The position numbers and the translations under genes were made by a program. DNA of 64,000 bases from Emticicia sp031378345 (lineage in GTDB: Bacteria; Bacteroidota; Bacteroidia; Cytophagales; Spirosomataceae): the NCBI GenBank assembly GCA_031378345.1, contig JANNDY010000013.1:62001-126000 (forward strand). Direction: 5' to 3'. Positions 8,434 through 18,700 of this stretch are shown here, piece after piece (position 1 is the first letter of the stretch; the number at the start of each line of letters is the position of its first letter). The notes under the pieces are model-generated. The model was not told the origin of the DNA, did not search any database, and worked only from the letters and a program-made list of their open reading frames with translations.

Positions 8434-9192
8434 ATGATTGGTGTTTTTGATTCTGGTATTGGTGGACTCACACTTCTGCACGAAATCATTAAGCAATTGC
8501 CTAATGAACAATATTGCTATTATGCAGATACTGAAAATGTTCCTTACAGTACAAAAACTGAGGAACAAATAAAGGAATTTGTTGAAAAAGCAATTGTTTT
8601 CTTTCTTGAAAAAAAAGTAAAAGCAATCGTTTTAGCTTGCAATACCGCAACAAATGTTTGTATCGAAGATTTAAGAACTCGATATGTGCTTCCAATAATT
8701 GCCATTCAACCTGCCGTAAAAGTTGCTGTTGATAATGATAAATTCAAGAAAAAAATCTTAGTTTGTGCTACGCCAATTACTCTTCGTTCTGCAAGATTTC
8801 AGAGATTAATCGATTTATTAAATGCTGAAACTTTAGTAGAAAGATTGGCTTTACCCGAATTGGTAAAATTGGCAGAAAGTGAAGATTTTGGAGAAAAGGC
8901 TAAGCAATATATTCAGGATTCTTTGGAACAATTTGATATTAAAACTTATGGTTCAATCGTATTAGGATGTACTCATTTTACCTATTTTGAGCCAATTTTC
9001 AAGAAAATTGCTCCAAATTTGAGCATTTTTGATGGAAATGAAGGTACAGCACGACATTTGAAAAATATTTTATCGAAACTAAATTTGCTTTCAAATGAAA
9101 AATTTTCAGTAGAATATATTGAATCTGGAAAACCTTCTAAAAATCTTGAAAGGTTTGAAAGATATATTGATTTGATTGAAAAGTTGAATTAA
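8434..9192 (+). CDS. murI: Glutamate racemase
   Basis: A 252-residue enzyme that interconverts L- and D-glutamate to supply D-Glu for peptidoglycan. The N-terminal FDSGIGGLT motif (5-13) and the two catalytic cysteines, C69 in LACNTATN and C179 in LGCTHF, are all present, with YADTENVPYS at about 30-39 matching the substrate-binding block. Length is typical. The ATG at 8434 is the only sensible start. It sits 89 bases downstream of dnaB across an AT-rich gap of repeated phrases, and converges on the GNAT gene with one base between the stop codons. Confidence 0.95.
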   Translation: MIGVFDSGIGGLTLLHEIIKQLPNEQYCYYADTENVPYSTKTEEQIKEFVEKAIVFFLEKKVKAIVLACNTATNVCIEDLRTRYVLPIIAIQPAVKVAVDNDKFKKKILVCATPITLRSARFQRLIDLLNAETLVERLALPELVKLAESEDFGEKAKQYIQDSLEQFDIKTYGSIVLGCTHFTYFEPIFKKIAPNLSIFDGNEGTARHLKNILSKLNLLSNEKFSVEYIESGKPSKNLERFERYIDLIEKLN

Positions 9193-9193
9193 A

Positions 9194-9691
9194 TTAAACC
9201 AGAACTTTCCTCATCACAAAGTCATTCATCCAATATTCTCCAATAGGAATATCTACTTCTTCAATAATTTCAAAACCAAGTTTTTCATAAAAGAACCGAG
9301 CTTTATTGAACTTATTAACATTCAAATCGAGGTATTTTCCACCAAAACCTTTTACTCGTAATTCAATGTCTTCTATTAATTTTTTACCAAACCCACTCCC
9401 ATGAAAATCAGGATTTAAATAAAGTTTATTTAACTTATAAATACTAATTTCAAAATCCTTGATTGAATAAGCAGCAAATGCAATTGGTTGATTATCAAGG
9501 TTCTGCAGAATAAATATTTGTTCAAATTCCATTTGTTCAGTCAAGCCATCTTCACTATAAATAAGTTCAAACATAAACTTAGATTGTTCGACTCCAATGA
9601 TTGGCTCGTAGGTAACAAACCAAGTTTTTTGTGCTATTTCTCGAATTTTTTTAATATCTTCGTAAGTAGCAACTTTGTAGGTTATATGCAT
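9194..9691 (-). CDS. GNAT family N-acetyltransferase
   Basis: A 165-residue protein starting at MHITYKVATYEDIKKIREIA; the ORF extends 14 codons upstream, but this start aligns with the usual GNAT beginning. The acetyl-CoA binding motif A is GSGFGKKLIEDIE within YLNPDFHGSGFG, followed by YLDLNVNKFNKARFFYEKLGF, the common C-terminal GNAT signature. It would transfer an acetyl group to an unknown amine substrate in the cytoplasm. A TATATTTG box lies 20 bases upstream of the chosen start, which supports that start. It is monocistronic and convergent with murI. Confidence 0.88.
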   Translation of the reverse strand: MHITYKVATYEDIKKIREIAQKTWFVTYEPIIGVEQSKFMFELIYSEDGLTEQMEFEQIFILQNLDNQPIAFAAYSIKDFEISIYKLNKLYLNPDFHGSGFGKKLIEDIELRVKGFGGKYLDLNVNKFNKARFFYEKLGFEIIEEVDIPIGEYWMNDFVMRKVLV

Positions 9692-9711
9692 CAGTTTTAA
9701 AATTTTCTTTG

Positions 9712-9719
9712 CAAATATA
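9712..9719 (-). promoter_or_regulatory. Candidate -7 box (TATATTTG) of the GNAT gene
   Basis: A TAnnTTTG match on the reverse strand, 20 bases before the ATG at 9691. It lies inside the ORF's upstream extension, which argues for the downstream start. Confidence 0.4.
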
Positions 9720-9831
9720 AACTCTGCAAGCATAACATTTTGTTAATTTGCATAAAATTAGTTAGTGAATTAATTAAACTAATTTTATTTTGTAAATTGA
9801 GTTTTTTTATCATTTAAGTAAAACCTCGACG

Positions 9832-9848
9832 GCGAAAAGGAATTTCGC
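9832..9848 (+). repeat. Small hairpin before surE
   Basis: GCGAAA and TTTCGC are separated by AGGAA and end 10 bases before the surE ATG. It would form a stem in the 5' leader and may affect translation, or may simply be one of the palindromic intergenic elements common in this window. Confidence 0.4.
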
Positions 9849-9858
9849 TCCACAATTA

Positions 9859-10626
9859 ATGAAACCACTAATATTAGTTACAAACGATGATGGCATTACA
9901 TCAAAAGGAATTGCAGTTTTGATAGAGGTTATGAGAAAAATAGGCGAAGTATTTATTGTAGCACCTGATAGCCCAAATTCAGGCATGGGACATGCAATTA
10001 CTGTTGATAGTACAATTCATGTTAAAAAATCAAAGCTGTTCAAAGGTTTAGAAGCTTATGAATGTTCAGGAACTCCTGCCGATTGTGTAAAATTAGCCAA
10101 ACATCATTTTTTAAAAGACAGAAAAATAGATTTGGTAGTCAGTGGCATCAATCATGGTATGAATGCTTCAATTTCAGTTGTTTACTCAGGTACAATGTCA
10201 GCGGCTGTTGAGGGTGCAATTGAAGGAATTCCATCAATTGGTTTTTCGATTGATGATTTTAAATATGATGCTGATTTTAGTCATATAAAAAGGTGGTTGA
10301 AACGCATAACTGAAAAAGCATTAGCAAACGAATTTCCAGCAAATGTGGCCTTAAATGTTAATTTCCCAACCATTTCGAGTGAAAAAATCAAAGGTGTGAA
10401 AATTTGTAGGCAAACAAATGGTTATTGGCATGAAGAATTTGATGCAAGAAAAGACCCTTATGGAAGACCATATTTTTGGATGGGTGGTGATTTTGTAAAC
10501 CGTGAACCAAATGTTGAAGGGACAGATATTCACGAATTAAAATCAAATTATATTGCAATCGTTCCAGTGCATTATGACATGACCGCCCACGAAACTATTA
10601 AGGGTTTGAAAAGGTGGAAACTTTGA
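9859..10626 (+). CDS. surE: 5'/3'-nucleotidase SurE
   Basis: A 255-residue metal-dependent phosphatase. The N-terminus MKPLILVTNDDGITSKGI carries the metal-binding Asp pair (NDDG, residues 9-12), followed by APDSPNSGMGHAITV, GTPADCVKLA and VSGINHGMNASISVVYSGT, all canonical SurE blocks. It hydrolyses nucleoside monophosphates and is linked to stationary-phase survival. Length is normal. It stands alone, with a short GCGAAA/TTTCGC hairpin just upstream and a GAGCG/CGCTC palindrome just downstream (10644-10658). Confidence 0.95.
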   Translation: MKPLILVTNDDGITSKGIAVLIEVMRKIGEVFIVAPDSPNSGMGHAITVDSTIHVKKSKLFKGLEAYECSGTPADCVKLAKHHFLKDRKIDLVVSGINHGMNASISVVYSGTMSAAVEGAIEGIPSIGFSIDDFKYDADFSHIKRWLKRITEKALANEFPANVALNVNFPTISSEKIKGVKICRQTNGYWHEEFDARKDPYGRPYFWMGGDFVNREPNVEGTDIHELKSNYIAIVPVHYDMTAHETIKGLKRWKL

Positions 10627-10627
10627 A

Positions 10628-10676
10628 AAGAGTTCTGAATTCTGAGCGACCGACGCTCGGTTCTGAATTATGAGTT
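10628..10676. repeat. Palindromic repeat after surE
   Basis: The word AGTTCTGAATTCTGAG is followed by GAGCG-ACCGA-CGCTC (10644-10658) and a second TTCTGAATTATGAG. The small GC-rich stem could act as a weak terminator for surE. The AGTTCTGA phrase is shared with 3089-3106 and 37682-37714. Confidence 0.4.
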
Positions 10677-10759
10677 AATTTAAAAATTACTACTTGGAAA
10701 TTCTTTTTTCATCATTTTTTAAATTAAACCACTATTATTTACTGAAAAATATAAAAAAT

Positions 10760-12310
10760 ATGGCAGTATTAGGAAGGCTTCTAAAGGGAAGTATAGCGTT
10801 TACAAGTAAAATACAAGAAATAAGAAAAATAAAGCCATTCAAATGGCAAAAAAAAACTTTTACAAAACTTATTTCAAAAGCTCGTTATACACAATTCGGT
10901 GAAAAATTCAATTTTGAGGAGATTTTGAGTTCTTCAATTTTTGAAAAAGATAAAGAATTTTATGAGAAATTCAAAAAATATGTTCCAATCTATGATTACA
11001 ATTCTATTTATTCAGAATGGTGGTATAAAGCCCGATTAGGTGAAAAAAGTGTTTGTTGGCCTGGAAAAGTGAAGTATTTTGCTTTAAGTTCAGGCACTTC
11101 TGATGCTGCCTCAAAGGCGATTCCTGTTACAAAGGAAATGATAAAGGCAATTCAACGAACAAGTATTAATCAAATCATAACTCTTGGAAAATATACAGAA
11201 TTACCTGCTGATATTTATGAAAAAGGCTATTTAATGCTTGGTGGAAGTACTGCACTTAATGAAGTAGATTCTCATTATGAAGGCGATTTAAGTGGAATTA
11301 CAACAGGAACTATCCCTATTTGGTTTCAGAATTTTTATAAACCCGGTCAAAAAATTGCTGCTCTTACCAATTGGGAAAATAAATTAGAAGATATTACCAT
11401 AAATGCTCCAAATTGGGATATTGGTTTCTTGGCTGGCGTTCCTGCTTGGCATACAATTCTGCTTGAACGAATCATCAATAGATATAATTTAGAAACAATT
11501 CATGATATGTGGCCCAATTTGACCGCTTTTGCATGGGGCGGAGTTTCTTTAGACCCATATAAACAAGGGCTTGAAAAACTTTTCGGAAAACCTGTAATTT
11601 ATATCGAAACTTATATGGCTTCTGAAGGCTTTTTGGCTTATCAAGATAAACCTGATGGAAATTTAAGATTAGTTTTAAATCGAGGAATATTTTTTGAATT
11701 CATTCCATTTAATGAAAATAATTTTGATGAAGATGGAAATTTAGTCGAAAATCCGGAAACATTGATGGTTGATGAAGTTGAAGAGGATATTGATTATGCT
11801 TTATTAATTTCGACTTGTGCTGGTGCATGGCGATATTTGATTGGTGATACTGTGAAATTTACAGATAAAAATATGGCTGAAATAAAAATCACTGGGCGAA
11901 CAAAACATTATTTGAGCTTGTGTGGAGAGCATTTGTCAGTAGATAATATGAACCATGCCATAGAATTAGTCTCAAAAGAATTAGGTCTTGATATTCGAGA
12001 ATTTACTGTGGTGGGAATAAAACATCCTCCTCTTTTGGCTCATCAATGGTACATTGGAACTGATGGAAAAGTTGATGAAAACCTACTTTGTGAATTGATT
12101 GACAAACATTTATGCAAACTTAATGATGATTATTGTGTGGAACGAAAACACGCTTTAAAAAACATTTTTGTAAAAGTTCTACCCACTCAAGTTTTTTATG
12201 ATTGGATGGCATTACGTGGTAAAGTCGGCGGACAAAGCAAATTTCCGAGAGTATTAAAAGGAAAAGTGATTGAAGAGTGGGAGAATTATTTAAAAGAAAA
12301 GGCATTTTAA
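10760..12310 (+). CDS. GH3 family (auxin-responsive promoter-like) acyl-adenylating enzyme
   Basis: A 516-residue protein starting at MAVLGRLLKGSIAF; the ORF runs 22 codons further upstream with AT-rich, unconserved sequence. It belongs to the GH3 family of ANL adenylating enzymes: the phosphate-binding motif is YFALSSGTSDAASKAIPVT, with later blocks MLGGSTAL, YMASEGFLAYQ and WRYLIGDTVKFTD. Plant members couple acids such as jasmonate or auxin to amino acids; bacterial members are widespread in Bacteroidota and uncharacterised, so the substrate here is unknown. It is cytoplasmic, and its stop lies 8 bases from that of the convergent cytochrome/LRR gene. Confidence 0.85.
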   Translation: MAVLGRLLKGSIAFTSKIQEIRKIKPFKWQKKTFTKLISKARYTQFGEKFNFEEILSSSIFEKDKEFYEKFKKYVPIYDYNSIYSEWWYKARLGEKSVCWPGKVKYFALSSGTSDAASKAIPVTKEMIKAIQRTSINQIITLGKYTELPADIYEKGYLMLGGSTALNEVDSHYEGDLSGITTGTIPIWFQNFYKPGQKIAALTNWENKLEDITINAPNWDIGFLAGVPAWHTILLERIINRYNLETIHDMWPNLTAFAWGGVSLDPYKQGLEKLFGKPVIYIETYMASEGFLAYQDKPDGNLRLVLNRGIFFEFIPFNENNFDEDGNLVENPETLMVDEVEEDIDYALLISTCAGAWRYLIGDTVKFTDKNMAEIKITGRTKHYLSLCGEHLSVDNMNHAIELVSKELGLDIREFTVVGIKHPPLLAHQWYIGTDGKVDENLLCELIDKHLCKLNDDYCVERKHALKNIFVKVLPTQVFYDWMALRGKVGGQSKFPRVLKGKVIEEWENYLKEKAF

Positions 12311-12318
12311 ATTTCAAT

Positions 12319-13854
12319 TTATTTCTTGTACAAATCATCGCTTTTTTCATTAGGTTTTGATTTCATAAATTCTGCAACTTGTTGTTCTGAAATGCCTAAA
12401 TCAATGATTGTATTTGGTAATAACTTTTTAAGGTTATCAGCTCCTTGTTGAGTTACTTTGGTTTTCCATAAATAAATTTTCTTTAAACTTTTGATTGTTG
12501 CTAAATTTTTAATTGAAACATCAGAAATCGACGTACCGATTAAGTTTAAGTATTCTATATTTTGTAATACAATTAATTTCGGAATGCCGTTATCTGTGAT
12601 TTTTGTATTTTCGAGATGAAGACGAGTCAAGTTTTTAAGTTTGGCTACCTCTTCTAATGTTTTATCTGTTATTTGGGTATTGCTTAATTTCAACCAAAGT
12701 GTTTGTTCAGGAGCTAACGAAAGCACTTTTGCTTCATCATCGGTCAATTTAGAATTGTTTAGATACGAGATTTCTACATAATTATTGTTTTGAGCAAAAG
12801 GCAAAATCAATGCTCCAGATTCTTTTATTTTCGAGGCATTACCTTCATCAATTACACTTACTTCTTTTGCAATTATTTTTTCCTCTAAATCAAATTTATC
12901 TTGTTTGACAGTTACAATTAAGTTTGTTGAAATATTTCCCATTCCACCACCAAGCGTTGCTAAAATTGGCTTAATCTGTTCATTAACAGTTAGTTGTGAA
13001 ACTTTTTTATCGAAAGTTGCACCTTGTTCCACCCACCATTTCAGCAAAGACAATTCATTTTCAGAAATTTGATTTTTGCCTTTTGGAGCCATATGATGCT
13101 CGTCATTTTCTGGCAATAAAATTCTTTTAATAAACTCACTTTCTTCTACATTATTTGCTTTGAAAATTACCCCATTTTTCCCACCTTTTTGAAAAAGAGC
13201 AATTTCATCCATTCGTAAATCACCTTTCATTTTATTTTTATTATGGCATTGTTCGCATTTTTGCTTAAAAATCGGTTGAATTATTTCTTGATAAACTAAT
13301 GCTTCATTAACATTTTTCAGTTGAACTTTTTGTGTAACAACTTGATTATCAGCCTTTTCTGACATTCCAAGCCAGCCACGAAACGGTTGAGGAGTGTTTT
13401 CTGTCAAATAAGTTTCGCCATGGGTGAGATTTCCGCCATGATGCCCTGCGATAAACATTAAAATGGTAGCAATAAAAAGTGCAGGAATATAAAGGATTGT
13501 ATTTAGTCCTATTTTTTCGGTAAGCCATTCATTTTTAGAAAAATATGCCAACCAAGTAAAAATAGCCAACCAAATCCCTTGCCATTTATGTTCATCCAAA
13601 ATTTCTTCATTATAGCCACCTTCAAACGAAAGAAAAAAACCTGCAATACAAGCAAAAGTTGCACTAATAGCAGAAACTAACAAAGCAATTCTAATGAGTT
13701 CTGGGTTTACAGAAATTTTACCTAACATATTGAAAACTTCAATTAAAGCAATCAACATCAAAAAACCAATGGGTAAATGCACTAAAAGTGGGTGAAAACG
13801 ACCAAAAAAAGCAGTCCATTCAGAAATTGATAGAATTGTGAGCATATCAAACAT
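12319..13854 (-). CDS. Membrane protein with DUF2231-like, cytochrome c and leucine-rich-repeat domains
   Basis: A 511-residue protein starting at MFDMLTILS. Residues 1-150 hold about four membrane helices with FHPLLVHLPIGFLML at the front, the DUF2231-like pattern of conserved His residues. Next is a soluble cytochrome c-like domain with one CxxCH haem site (CEQCHNKNKMKGDLRMD), of the kind found in planctomycete/Bacteroidota membrane cytochromes. The C-terminal ~130 residues are leucine-rich repeats (LWLKLSNTQITDKTLEEVAKL and following). It probably acts in periplasmic electron transfer. It lies downstream of susCD but beyond a strong terminator, so it is likely transcribed separately. Confidence 0.85.
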   Translation of the reverse strand: MFDMLTILSISEWTAFFGRFHPLLVHLPIGFLMLIALIEVFNMLGKISVNPELIRIALLVSAISATFACIAGFFLSFEGGYNEEILDEHKWQGIWLAIFTWLAYFSKNEWLTEKIGLNTILYIPALFIATILMFIAGHHGGNLTHGETYLTENTPQPFRGWLGMSEKADNQVVTQKVQLKNVNEALVYQEIIQPIFKQKCEQCHNKNKMKGDLRMDEIALFQKGGKNGVIFKANNVEESEFIKRILLPENDEHHMAPKGKNQISENELSLLKWWVEQGATFDKKVSQLTVNEQIKPILATLGGGMGNISTNLIVTVKQDKFDLEEKIIAKEVSVIDEGNASKIKESGALILPFAQNNNYVEISYLNNSKLTDDEAKVLSLAPEQTLWLKLSNTQITDKTLEEVAKLKNLTRLHLENTKITDNGIPKLIVLQNIEYLNLIGTSISDVSIKNLATIKSLKKIYLWKTKVTQQGADNLKKLLPNTIIDLGISEQQVAEFMKSKPNEKSDDLYKK

Positions 13855-13915
13855 AAAGAATTTATCAAAATTAATTTCTATTTCAAAACTACAAATCTTC
13901 TCTTTATTTAACAAC

Positions 13916-13953
13916 AAAAGAGCCAAAACATAATGAAATGTTTTGGCTCTTTT
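13916..13953 (-). terminator. Rho-independent terminator of susCD
   Basis: A perfect 16-base stem, AAAAGAGCCAAAACAT (13916-13931) with its complement (13938-13953) and a 6-base loop, lies 31 bases past the susD stop. The stem base is A/T rich on both sides, so the transcript on the reverse strand ends in a U run. Confidence 0.85.
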
Positions 13954-13983
13954 AAATCATATTTTCTATATGTAAATTAGGTT

Positions 13984-15708
13984 TTAATACCCAGGATTTT
14001 GCTTCAATGTTTCAGCTCCATCTTTTTTACTATTTAAAATCTCTTGCAATGGAATTGGGTAATACTCATGCTTTCCTTTTACAAAAGTTACACCATTGAA
14101 ATAAGCTCTTTTATCTTTTTCTTTAGCATAATAAGCATTCAGAGTTACGTCTGCAATTCCCCAACGAACTAAGTCAAAGTAACGATGCCCTTCCATTGCA
14201 ATTTCGATTCTTGTTTCATATCTAACTGCATTTCTTGCTGCTACTTTGTCCGTCCATGCATTTGCGTATTCTTTGATTACATAATTTGCAGCAGGTTTCC
14301 CATCAGCTCCCAAAACAAAACCTTCAGGATTTGCGGCACGTTTACGAATTTGGTTGACTAAACCACGAGCATTTTCTAAAGAACCCACTTCAACTTCACA
14401 TTCTGCCAACAAAAGCAAAACATGAGAATAACGAATCATGCGATAGTTATTTGCATTTAAACGAGGATTTGGGCCAGTATTTACTCCAATATCAGATTTA
14501 TATGGCAAATGTTTTTTCGGAGAATATGGACCTGCATAAGCTTGATCACGAATAAAACCTGCTCCTGTATGAACACCCCAATCTAAAAAAGTAATTCCAC
14601 GACGACCAACTGTCCAGTCCAAACGAGGGTCAAAAGTACCTGCGTCTGGTGTAAATGCAGCTGTTACAGAAAGTCCTTGATCGTTTTTAACATCAACATC
14701 ATTGAATGTATTTATTAATGGTAAGCCATCTTTGTCCGTTTTAAAGGCATTTACCAAATTTTGAGATGGTTGATAAAATCCGCAACAAGTAGTAACACCT
14801 CCAAATGACGGGTAATTTAAAGTTGCACCTGTATTTCCATTTTCATTTCCACCAGCTCCATCATTTACAGAAAATTGTACTGAGAAAACTGATTCAGAAT
14901 TATTATTTGTTACTGCTCTAAAATTATCATGATACTTTGGCATCAATGAATATTTTTTGCTATCAACGATTGCTTGCAAAATCGTTTTTGCTTCTGCAAA
15001 TTTTTGTTGAAACATATATGCTTTTGCCAACATTGCACCTGCTGCCCATTTTGTTGGACGACCTGGCTGAGATTGATTTACTGGTAATACATCATAAGCT
15101 GCCTTTAAATCAGCTTCAATATTTGACCAAATACTTTTATCGTTTGGTAATTTTGTACTCGCAAAATCATCTGGATTATAGGTTTTTTCGTCAATATAAG
15201 GCACCATGTTAAACATTTTCTTCAATTCAAAATGATAATGACCTCTCAAAAACTTTACCTCAGCAGTTACCAATGATTTTTCGGCTTCTGTCATATCAGT
15301 TGCTTTTGCCATTACGATTAAAACATCGTTTGCTCTTGCAATTCCATCATAACAAGTTGACCATTTTCCTCTAAAATGAGTATTATCAGATAAAATATTC
15401 TTTTGTTCGATGAAAGAAATCTCAGGCTGGTCGCCAGAAGTCGTTCCTTTATAAGCATTATCAGCCGAAACTTCACCATAAATCCAGTTATCAGCCGAAC
15501 CATGCCAAGAAGAAAAACCTGCGGTATTATTTGTACCAGTACCATCAATGAGTGCATAAGCACCCACCAATAGATAATTTACACCAGGTTTGTTAGATAG
15601 TGTAGCAAGCGAAAGTACACCTTTTGGCTGAACATCCAAAAAGTTATCTTTACAGGAGGTTATCAAACCCAAAGAAAGAATAGTTGTAATTATTAATATT
15701 TTTTTCAT
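13984..15708 (-). CDS. SusD/RagB-like outer-membrane nutrient-binding lipoprotein
   Basis: A 574-residue lipoprotein: a short signal peptide ends in LITSC with the lipidated Cys at 19, followed by KDNFLDVQPKG, a very common SusD start. The body has TPR-like helices (VTAEVKFLRGHYHFELKKMF, the usual RA/LRAFYYF region), and the C-terminus has YRMIRYSHVLLLLAEC, RYETRIEIAMEGHRYFDLVRWG and YYPIPLQEI, all standard SusD blocks. It caps the SusC porin and binds the ligand at the cell surface. It is the second gene of the pair, 50 bases after susC. No glycoside hydrolase is adjacent, so the ligand is unknown. Confidence 0.97.
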   Translation of the reverse strand: MKKILIITTILSLGLITSCKDNFLDVQPKGVLSLATLSNKPGVNYLLVGAYALIDGTGTNNTAGFSSWHGSADNWIYGEVSADNAYKGTTSGDQPEISFIEQKNILSDNTHFRGKWSTCYDGIARANDVLIVMAKATDMTEAEKSLVTAEVKFLRGHYHFELKKMFNMVPYIDEKTYNPDDFASTKLPNDKSIWSNIEADLKAAYDVLPVNQSQPGRPTKWAAGAMLAKAYMFQQKFAEAKTILQAIVDSKKYSLMPKYHDNFRAVTNNNSESVFSVQFSVNDGAGGNENGNTGATLNYPSFGGVTTCCGFYQPSQNLVNAFKTDKDGLPLINTFNDVDVKNDQGLSVTAAFTPDAGTFDPRLDWTVGRRGITFLDWGVHTGAGFIRDQAYAGPYSPKKHLPYKSDIGVNTGPNPRLNANNYRMIRYSHVLLLLAECEVEVGSLENARGLVNQIRKRAANPEGFVLGADGKPAANYVIKEYANAWTDKVAARNAVRYETRIEIAMEGHRYFDLVRWGIADVTLNAYYAKEKDKRAYFNGVTFVKGKHEYYPIPLQEILNSKKDGAETLKQNPGY

Positions 15709-15758
15709 TTTATTTTTATAAGTGTTATAAAATTTATCAAATTGTATTTTTAATGCAT

Positions 15759-18700
15759 TTAAAATCCAATACTCAACCCTACTATAATTGCTTTGTAGGT
15801 AGGGTATGCACCTTCGTCTACACCGATATGACGATCTTGACCAACCACACCAGCTGTTGAATTTCTTAAGTTAATTTCTGGGTCAATGCCTGTATATTTT
15901 GTTGCTGTTATTAAGTTTTGTGCCTGCACATAAATAGCCGCATTATTCAAACCAACTTTTCTTGAAATTTGAGCAGGAATAGTATAATTAAGTTGAATAT
16001 TTTTCAATCTAAAATACGAGCCATCTTCCAAATAATATGTAGAAGGATTTGAGCTAATATTATCATTTGAGCGAAGGATTGGCAATTTGGCATTTGTTTT
16101 TCCTGGCTCCCAAGACTCATTAACCATACGCAATGAACGATTTCCTGCAAATGTTGGAAAATCTGTCCAGTAACGAACATAATTAAAGATTTGATTTCCT
16201 TGTACACCTTGACCAAAAATATCAAGTCTAAATGCTTTGTAACCTAAGCTCAAATTAATACCATAAGAAAAATCAGGGTGTGGGCTACCAATAACTTCTC
16301 TATCGGCTGCTGAAATTCTGCCGTCTCCGTTTACATCTCTAAATTTAAAGTTACCAGCTTTGTTATTTATTCCACCACCAAATTGAACAGGTAGTTTAGA
16401 ACCTTCTTCATCAGATTGAATAAAACCATCAATGTGATAGCCAAAAAATGAAGCTAATGGATACCCTTGCTGCGTTACGCTCATTGGAGGGAGGCGAGTT
16501 GTAAATCCAAAATATTGTGTAGATGGATTTCCGTCTGTTTTCATCACTGTGTTTCTATAAGTAGAAATTTGTGCACCAACAGTATAGCTAAATTCACCAT
16601 TCATTGCCTTTCCATTATAATTTATGCCTAATTCTATTCCTTTATTATTCATTTCTCCAATATTTTGAAAAGGAGCAGCAGCAAAACCTTGACTTCTTTG
16701 TACTTCTACTGGAAATAACATATCAGAAGTGTTTCTATCAAACCAATCAAAAGTTACGTCTAAAGCTCCTTTTAACAATGATGCATCAAAACCAATATCG
16801 AAAGATTTGGTTGTTTCCCATTTTGCATTTACGTTGCTAAATTGAGTGCGGTCATATCCTTGTAATGATGAAGACCTTGTACCACCTAAATCATAAAAAT
16901 TTTGAACAACATTTGTTCCAAAAAGAGCAAATGAATTATAATTACCAATTTCTTGATTTCCAGTTTCTCCATAAGCTGCACGAATTTTAAAATCAGAAAT
17001 CCAAGGAAGGCTTTTCATAAATGATTCGTTTGATAATCTCCAACCAACAGAAACAGCTGGGAAAATGGCAGTTCTAAATTCTTTTGCAAAACGAGAAGAA
17101 CGGTCACGGCGAACAGTTAAATCTAATAAATACTTATTACTCAAATTAAAATTGGCTTTTGCAAACTCAGAAGCTAATCGCCAATTAGAAGCAGCACCAC
17201 TATTAGTTTGAGTTCCTGCATTTCCAGCATCTAAATATCTGTTTTCTAAATCATCACTTGCATATCTTTGACGACCAGCACTAAAAAACTCAGCATAGTT
17301 TTTAATTGATTCTGTACCTGCAATCACATTAAAATTCAATCTATTATCAAGAAATGATTTTTTGTATGTCAAAGTATTGTACCAAGTCCAAGTCCATTCG
17401 TAGGCATTTGTTTGATTAAAAGAGTTATTTGCCTCATTTTCTGCATTTTGGATTCCGACTGGAAAGAAATTTCTAACATTAAAATTATTAAAATCTATCC
17501 CAAATTGACTTCTTGCCGTTAAGCCAGAAAAAATATCAGCCTCAACAAAAGCATTTCCAAAAAATCTAATATTCTTCTGTTTATTATCTTTTTGTGTAAA
17601 CAAATCAGCGATAGGATTTCTTGAATTGTCTAATCCTGCACTATAAGTACCACCCCAATTTCCCATTATATCATATACAGGAATAAATGGTTGTTGACGA
17701 TAAATAAATGAAATCGGGTTACTTTCAGACTGGTTACCATTTCTTTGTTGAACTGTTTCATCATAAGCAATTTGCATATTTTCACCAATTCTGAATCTTT
17801 TATTTACATTAAATTCAGTATTTGCACGTAATGAATATCTTTTGTAACCAGTATATTGCATTATACCTGGTTGGTCAAAATAGTTTAAAGACATCGAATA
17901 ACGTGCAGATTCCGTTGCACCAGAAACACCAATTTGATGATTTTGCATCAAAGCAGGTTTAAAAGCTTCATCAAACCAATTTGTTCCTTCTTTATTAGTT
18001 TTTTGAATCAAATTACGAGTAGCTGGGTTCAATAAATCTCTTACATATACAGAAGGGTCAGCTAAAGGACTTCCCTCATTTACACCACCTGATTTTACAA
18101 TATAATCTGGCATTACAGGTGTAGCACCACTACCAAAATGTACACTCGAAGGGTAAATAAGTGTAGAACGACCTGCATTTGGTGTAGCCACTCCATTTAC
18201 CAATGTGTTATTAGCATTGATAAATGATTTCCAAAATACATCTAAATATTGCTGAGAATTGGCTAAATCAAAACCTTTTCTTGGAGTCTGGTTTCCAAAA
18301 TAAGCATCATACGTAAATTTAGGTTTTCCAGATTTACCTTGCTTGGTAGTAATAATAACTACACCATTTCCTGCACGTGAACCATATATTGAAGCGGCAG
18401 AAGCATCTTTCAAAACCTGCATAGTTTCAATATCATTCAAGTTCAAAGTATTTAAGTTTCCTTTTGTTGGTGTACCGTCAATGATATATAAAGGTGAGTT
18501 GTCATTTACAGTACCAAATCCACGAATACGTACCATAACTCCACCGCCTGGAGAATTATCAGTTCCAACATTTACTCCAGCTACACGTCCTTGAATAGCT
18601 TGAGCTAAGTTTGTTGCTGGTACAGCCAAAACATCTTTCATATTAACAGTTGCAACAGCACCTGTAATATCCTTTTTAGATTGACTACCATAACCTGTTA

